NCBI RefSeq assembly: GCF_024763615.1
Contig: NC_077222.1
Location: forward strand, 91,979,417-92,043,416
Source of the DNA: Phlebotomus papatasi
Taxonomy: Eukaryota > Arthropoda > Insecta > Diptera > Psychodidae
Direction: 5' to 3'
Length of the DNA: 64,000 nucleotides
Below, piece by piece: positions 58,601 through 64,000 of this stretch. Each line of letters begins with the position of its first letter. Position 1 is the stretch's first letter. Position numbers and translations under genes: made by a program. The notes below the pieces were generated by a model. The model saw nothing but the letters and a program-made list of their open reading frames with translations, did no database searches and was not told the DNA's origin.

Positions 58601-60770
58601 CTCTTATCCAAGAAAAATTTGTTCAGTATCCTACCCTACCGCGGTTTATTATTTCACCAAGTACGGTAAAAACGACCAAAAACGATCGGTATTATTCTAA
58701 AACTTTGATGTATTTGCTATCGTTTTATTTTTATTTCAAAAAAAAATTAACAAAAATGACGATAATAAAGTGGTTCAGTTTATTGTAATTTTTTTCATCC
58801 ACCTTGTAGATTAGATATTATATTAATTTAATTGGTGTCTGACATTAGGAGAGACTGAGGCAGAATTAGTCAGGAAATGGAATTTCTCTTTGCTGTAATT
58901 TTAGGAAAAGTTGTTTAGATTAATTTGATGAATATTTCAATGGATAGGAATGGAGTTAATTGCCCTGAAAAAATAATAATTTGCTCAATATTCTTTCTAA
59001 GAAAAACTACAATACTCCACTTCCTAATTCTATTGCTGGCTGATTTTGCCCCGGTCTCCGCTATATCTTTCTTAAGGGCCTCAAACGCGATTGTATTAAT
59101 CATCTCTAAAGTTCAATGCTAATATTTTGAAATGATATGGCTGAAATGAAACACGCCCCATATCACTAAGATTCCACAACCTACCCCAATCCTGTAGCTG
59201 GTGCTCGAGCGGCGACAAATTCTTATCAATTTTCGGTAAAAAAATATATAATTTCTATGTTAAAGAAGAAAGAACATTAAAGACTTGAGTTTATTTTGGA
59301 AACTTCTCCCAAAATGTTAAATATAATGTACAACTGTAATATATTGCCCAAACATAAAAAGTATTTATTTAAATCATCATAAAATTTGTTTTAAAACAAA
59401 AGAGTTTTACTTTCCAAGTTTTCTTTCTTTTGTTTTTGTTTTCAAAAATAATAATGCATAATATTTTATTGCTCGAATTTAAGGAGAAACGTATATATTT
59501 TTTATTGATGTTTTATTCCCTGTATTCTTAAAAATCCTAATTGAAGATATATTGATCCTGAAGTAACTGGGGCACCTTTGAATTGGGGCACTTTTGTAAT
59601 TGGGATTTTTTCTCACACTGTTAAATGGAATTTGACCATATTATGATATAATTTAGATCCAATTAGTGCAATTTTAAAGTTGCCTTACTTCCCCCTGGTA
59701 AGTTTACCACCAAGACGGCGGTGGACGTGAACGTTAAATAGCAAATCTTTCGTCCTAAATTGCATTCTTTTCACTAAATTAATTCAACTATTGTACTCTT
59801 GATATAGCAACAGCCCCTCAGCTATTCATTACCTGACGGCGTTGTGGTTTGTGGAGACCAGGAGGGCCATTTGGTGGTCCTCCGTGTGGATTTCTGGGTG
59901 GTGGTGTGGCTGGTCGTGGGGCGCTGAGTGGTTGTGGTTCTCTGTGGCGGATGCAGAGGCTCATACTGCATCAGTTCCGTGTAATGCTGCAGGCATTGCA
60001 TAAGGGCTGGAAGGTAGCTGTTGGAATATTGAGGTACTTCTGCTGCCTTCTGACGATCCTGTGTCCTGTTCACCGGACCCAAACTACCAGCTGGCAAAGC
60101 AAAGATCGGCAATGGAATATCTGGTATGGCCACTGATATGCTCTAAAGAAAAAATAAGATAAAGAGTATCTCTTTTAGGATGGGAAAACTCCCGAGATGT
60201 GCTCTGGCAAAAGAGGTGTCTTTGGTCTTCTTCAACAAAAGAAAACTCATCAATCAGCAAAGAAAACACAAGTTTGAGTGAAGAAATTTCACCCTTGAGC
60301 AAAATCACAGACGTGATTCATTTCCATGGTAGAAGCTTTTGGAAAGTCTTTACTCATCTTTTGCCACAATTTTCTCTCTTTCTATCTCATAAGAACAACA
60401 CCGAGTTTTGCAGAAAAGAGGAAAAAAAAAGATGGTGTGGCACAAGAGTTATTTTGAATAGTGTGGTTGTCAGCTGAAAAACTACATTTTCCAACCACCC
60501 TCCGTGTTGTAAAATCGAGCCACTGAGTGACTTTCCTTCTGCACGGCATAAAGGGTGGCTCTTGCGCATTCTGCATAGCTCACAGTGTTGCAAATAAATT
60601 CTGTTTTTACAAGCTTACGATATGGTTTCTCTTTTTTTTCGTTGACACTGAGTTCAAATGAGGAAACTCCCAGTACGACAAAAACACTAAGGACAAAAAG
60701 GAATGTCTTACAGAATGAATGAGAAATAAATGATAAGATAGTCGTATACTTTTGAAGGAAAAACTTGCAT
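52686..60770 (-). CDS. Secreted Thr/Pro-rich protein of unknown function, about 455 aa
   Basis: Exons on the minus strand: 60706-60486, 60140-59833, 57351-57106, 53449-53193 and 53015-52686; reading phase matches at each junction. No ATG lies in frame in the 60.7 kb exon. The best start I find is ATGCAA at 60770-60765, joined over a 58-bp intron to give MQTFLFVLSVFVVLGVSS, a good signal peptide, but its donor (GTTTTT) is weak. Then come a basic segment, a short block with two cysteines (ICNTVSYAECARATLYAVQ), IPDIPLPIFALPAG, and a mucin-like Thr/Pro region (TTTTQRPTTSHTTTQKS). A Pro/Gln-rich stretch leads to a more globular C-terminal third (EYDLQLLDPLPKALLQDIEQ; GYSEEMLRELQMTSQW; DTLELFSLEKARKC). 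The Thr-rich part suggests O-glycosylation. I do not recognise the family. The border of the 60.14 kb exon may shift by a few bases, because tandem AGs precede it. Confidence 0.75.
54539..54880. mobile_element. pogo-like MITE, CAGTAGAACCCCGCTATA, copy 2
   Basis: Left TACAGTAGAACCCCGCTATA, right CTATAGCGAGGCTCTACTGTA. Same family as 32039-32387, opposite orientation. Confidence 0.8.
54879..55697. mobile_element. 0.8 kb TIR element, TACACAGAAAGAATATTTCG
   Basis: Left arm TTCGTAAAATTGTTCGTAAA...TTTGTGAATTC; right arm GAATAATTTTACAAAATATT then CAGTGTA. TTTACGA and CACAAATATTTGTG recur in the interior. Confidence 0.6.
55698..55842. mobile_element. MITE, CGCACAATAA..TTTTGT family, copy 2
   Basis: Left CGAACGCACAATAAATTTTG, right CAAAAGTTATTGTGCATTG; same family as 14415-14559. 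Confidence 0.65.
57809..57949. mobile_element. MITE, CTACACACTAGGAGAAATTT family, copy 2
   Basis: Left CCTCTACACACTAGGAGAAA, right GACGAAAATTG then TGTGTAGAC; relative of 2847-3213 with a shorter middle. Confidence 0.65.
57975..58151. mobile_element. MITE, GGTGGGGCTACTTTGAGCTG type
   Basis: Left AGAGGTGGGGCTACTTTGAG then TGTGGGGCTACATTGC; right CAATGTAGTCCCACCTCTC. Similar to 31496-31699. Confidence 0.65.
59560..59698. mobile_element. MITE fragment, GGGGCACCTTTGAATTGGGG
   Basis: Left CTGGGGCACCTTTGAATTG, right AAAGTTGCCTTACTTCCCCC; a diverged copy of the 49.9-52.3 kb family. Confidence 0.55.
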
Positions 60771-61749
60771 CACTCAGAGAAAATACTACATTGACTTAAT
60801 GATGGAACTTTATAATTTATTAATCTTATCAAAAATTTTATAAAACAAAGAGAAATAAGGAAGTAACTTTGACAATGCAGGAAATTAAGTCGACAGAAAC
60901 TTTCTGAAATGTAAGTTTTTGTCAATATTTATGGCATCGTCGCATCACATCCATCACATAATTTAGAATATTAAAATTCAGAATATTTTATATGCTGTAA
61001 TAGAACATTAAATATTCTTAATTTTCTGTTTTTTTTGTGACAAAAATTGAAGATTTCTGTGAAGAGGAAATATGGTGGAGTAACCATTTATCGATACTTT
61101 TAGGAAAAAGTGAAATTAGTTTAATAATGACTTTCTTCTTGTCAGCCATAGTCCTATCTGCAATTATCCAGTATCATCCATCCATCCAGTAACTATCCAG
61201 TAATATCCATTTTCCTCTCTACGAGAGTCCATGGTAGTGTTGATCAATTGTTTACTACTAAAAGTACTTTTAGAGGGAGAAGTGTCGCTCTAAAAGAGAA
61301 ATTTAACTATGTCAATTCAGATAACAATTAAGGTTTAACCCATTAAAAAGAGGCTACTGCTATTTAACCTCAATTAAAATTAATAATGAAATAATAAATA
61401 CAAAAATATAGACAGATCATAAGGAGAACTAGGCTTTCGCGTAATCGATACTTCTAGATAGGGAATATTTTTTTGTTGTATATAGTGAAGAGGTTATCAG
61501 TATCAAGCTTTGTGGAATTATACATTACTTGTGACTTAAAGGGAGTTTGAGCCTGGGATATTTGTACGAGTATCTTATATAGCATTAGGCTCTACCACTT
61601 AATACATAGCGCATACCATTTATTTAATAATAAATTTATCTATCTCATAATGTGATAAATTATCATATAATCTATAATCTAGGCAACTAAATTGCACTAT
61701 AAGAAATATATTTTTTAAAATAAGGGTTGCCGTGATGTAATTATGATAA

Positions 61750-61850
61750 CACTATTCGGCTCTTGGGCCATGATATACCAGATTAGACTGTCACAGTTGT
61801 GAGTTCGAGGTCCGACCGGTGCAAAAGATTGAAGTGTCTGAAGGAACATT
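61750..61850 (+). mobile_element. tRNA-derived SINE, family 2, copy B (truncated)
   Basis: CGGCTCTTGGGC, then GTTGTGAGTTCGAG, then GACCGGTGCAAAAGATTGAA match the head of the minus-strand SINE at 47110-47497. The body is missing. Confidence 0.6.
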
Positions 61851-61923
61851 TTACTGCTCGAATTCAGGGAGAATGTAGTATGTACAATCCGTTTTATTCA
61901 ACTTCTAACCGTTCTGGGAGTTT

Positions 61924-62130
61924 TAACGGTAAGAGATATCATCTTCCGGTCTTGAGTGACCCATATTGGACTAACATTATCTCCAGATGTTTTGTTTTTT
62001 TCTCTTCTCATCTCGTTCATTTCCTCTGGAATCATATTTTTTGGTTTTATAGAAATTAGCCCAAGATTTTTTGAATGATTTTTGGATATGTTTTGAAGGT
62101 ACCTCAGGCGGACATCCATTCAAAATCTCT
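61924..62130. mobile_element. TIR-element end, AACGGTAAGAGATAT family, copy 2
   Basis: AACGGTAAGAGATATCATCT, CTTCCGGTCTTGAGTGACCC, ACATTATCTCCA and GGATATGTTTTGAAGGTA align with 19245-19460. No opposite end is seen. Confidence 0.6.
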
Positions 62131-63035
62131 TAACTGATCCATTTTCTAGTGGCTCGAATGAATTTCTAAAAACTGATGTGCAAAGATAGGGACAAGAACT
62201 TGACTAAAATCCAAAGAAAGACCAACCAAAATGCAAGATGATTTAATTTTGTGAATTTGAATAAAACAAAATACGTTAAAATTAAAAAAAATCTTCCAAC
62301 AGCTACTAAAGAGGACACGATAGGTGTCGAAAGCTCTGGAATATTGTGTGTTTAATTTTGGATTTAATTCGAAAACCGACGCTCACTGGTAGTACATTTT
62401 GTCCTAAAATAAATCAAGTTTATTTTATAGATACGTGTGACCAGACTCTTTTGAGTTTTGGGTCAAAGTTCAACCAATAAGGAGATCTAATTTCTCAACT
62501 TTTGGTTTAATTTGGATTTATGGGGCGTTTTTGAAATTTTCCACCCGGCTATATCGTTCTAAATCAGTAACGAATTGGTCAAGTAAATGTTATTGACTTA
62601 TAAAAATAAATGCTGATAAATTTGCTCATCTGCAAAGCATTTCACTGATTCATATTTGTACTGTATAATATATGATTATTGTTTTTTTTCTTCAATTCAT
62701 TTAATTGTACAAACTATGTAACGGCCTATACGACTAATGATTCGGGATTTTCTGCCGTCTTGCCCGATGAAGTCGGTTGTGAAGTCGGCGGCAGCCGCAG
62801 ATGATAAAAGAGAAAAAAAATAAAAATTATAAATTAATAATTTGTGCTGAGTTACGCAATTAGTTTAAATTGCTTAAGTTTTCCAATTTCATGAAGGAAT
62901 CGCAAAAATATGACATGATGTATTTTAGAGGGTAAAAATGTGGAAGTTTCATGGGGTTACTAAGTACGAGAGTACAGTGTGTGAACTGCGTGAGTGGGAA
63001 ATCACTCATTTTGATCTTCTGATCAACACTAAGCA

Positions 63036-63421
63036 GTCTTCTTAATTGGTTAATTGACGCCGATTAGTGTACATGATCGACTCATTGGCGCCGATCAGTT
63101 TTCAAGATCGGCTGATTGGCGCTGATGAGTTTACATGATTGGGGCCGATCAGTTTCCATGATCGTCTGATTGGCTCCGATCAGTCTTCATAATCGGCTAA
63201 TTGGCGCGGATCAGTCTCCATGATCGGCTGATTGTCGCAGATCAGTTTACATGATCAACTGATTGGGGTCGATCACTCTCCATAATTGGCTAATTAGCAC
63301 CGCTCATTCTCCATGATCAGCTGATTGGCTCCGATTAGTCTTCATGATCGAATAACTGCCAACGATCAGTCTCCATGATCGGCTGATTGGCACCGATCAG
63401 TCTCAATGATCAGCTGATTGG
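63036..63421. repeat. Minisatellite, about 12 units of about 31 bp, GATC-rich
   Basis: Unit close to GATCGGCTGATTGGC + NCCGATCAGTCTCCAT, diverged between copies. GATC occurs up to twice per unit, and each unit has partial dyad symmetry (GATCGGCTGATTGG against CCGATCAG). Confidence 0.85.
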
Positions 63422-63760
63422 TAGCCACATTAAACCGTGAGTAGTAGACTTACTCCCTGGCAAATTTTGATATTTGAAATAATGCTCAAACAAATTGAGA
63501 AATTCTTTTTCTTTCTAGACATTAGCGTTAGATAATTATTTACAATAAATTAAATTATTCACGCTGACCATTGAAAAATTTCTAAGAAAGAATTGTGCCT
63601 GTGGAGCCCCTTCTTAATTCAAATGAGCGATATATTTCAACAAAATTTCCCTTTGTCCTTTATTTCGCTCCTTGGAAATTACAAGGAGTCAACTCACTTT
63701 TTTGTGATTTTGAGATTCTAATGCACTTAGAAAGACAATTTAATAAATTTTCAGATGATA

Positions 63761-64000
63761 TAGGGTAAAGTGGTACAAGTTGGACAGTGGTACAAGTTGG
63801 ACAATGGTATAATTTGGACAGGGCTTTTCGTCTTGATAAATTTACTACTTCATTTTTATTTGTATATTTTTAATGCTTTAGTTTTATAATTTGGTTTCTT
63901 GTGCTTAGAAACAAATTTTATACTGTATTTATCAAGAAAAAAGCCATGTCCAACTTGTACCGGCGAATTGTCCAACTTGTATCACTAATTCCAAATTATA
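63761..64000. mobile_element. MITE, GGGTAAAGTGGTACAAGTTGG family, copy 2, cut by window end
   Basis: Left TAGGGTAAAGTGGTACAAGT, then a second GGTACAAGTTGGACAATGG. The rest mirrors 48113-48348 in reverse up to the last base. Confidence 0.75.

Larger units (their letters stand above)
57352..59832 (-). other. Intron of the 52.7-60.8 kb gene, 2.5 kb
   Basis: Donor (minus strand) CAG|GTAATG at 59832, acceptor TTTTTCAG at 57352. It contains MITEs at 57809, 57975 and 59560, and a coding-like scrap at 58296-58449. Confidence 0.75.
60771..64000. other. Region upstream of the 52.7-60.8 kb gene
   Basis: It should contain the promoter of that gene and possibly its true first exon. Recognisable contents are a SINE fragment, a transposon end, a minisatellite and a MITE at the window edge. 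Nothing is recognisable at 60800-61740 or 62140-63020. Confidence 0.6.

Noticed and set aside
60084..60593. Minus-strand ORFs between the first two exons of the 60 kb gene
   Set aside because: They lie in other frames across the intron and exon edges; the chosen frame gives the continuous protein.
1..64000. CRISPR arrays, bacterial operons, phage or integrated virus genes
   Set aside because: The sequence is intron-bearing insect DNA; no regularly spaced repeats with unique spacers and no viral genes are seen.

Overview
The window reads as AT-rich chromosomal DNA of an insect, most likely a fly of the Diptera. It is eukaryotic because its proteins are split by introns with clean GT-AG borders. 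Some introns are only 58-82 bp, while others are kilobases long and packed with small DNA transposons and tRNA-derived SINEs. A nematoceran such as a sand fly would fit, but nothing here proves the species.

Four protein genes can be assembled exon by exon with reading phase conserved at the junctions. (1) Positions 1-28889, plus strand: twelve exons of an FCHO (FCH domain only) endocytic adaptor, open at the 5' end. They encode the end of the F-BAR domain, a long disordered linker and the C-terminal mu-homology domain. (2) 29609-30387, minus strand: a complete three-exon RBMX2 orthologue, an RRM protein of the spliceosomal RES complex, convergent with FCHO. (3) 35183-38773, plus strand: a four-exon secreted protein of 287 residues that I do not recognise, with a short upstream ORF ending on its start codon. 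(4) 52686 to about 60770, minus strand: a secreted Thr/Pro-rich protein of about 455 residues, also not recognised; its first coding exon is tentative.

The rest, well over three quarters of the window, is intron or intergenic DNA dominated by transposable-element relics. Most are non-autonomous elements with terminal inverted repeats (TIRs) flanked by TA, so Tc1/mariner-like: an abundant GGGGGAAGTGGGGCACC family, GGGTAAAGTGGTACAAG elements, pogo-like CAGTAGAACCCCGCTATAG elements and a Stowaway-like CTCCCTCCGTTCCGAAATA element. There are also a TTAA-flanked piggyBac-like element, at least two tRNA-derived SINE families (four copies), a decayed mariner transposase fragment, a 1.56 kb inverted repeat inside an FCHO intron and a 31-bp GATC-rich minisatellite at 63.0-63.4 kb. 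Several elements are nested, which gives a relative order of insertion.

Functionally the genes are unrelated neighbours: endocytosis, pre-mRNA splicing and two secreted proteins. No operon-like or defence-like cluster is visible. The most interesting items are the long intronic hairpin, the start-stop overlap upstream of the 35 kb gene, the two orphan secreted proteins and the dense MITE landscape.
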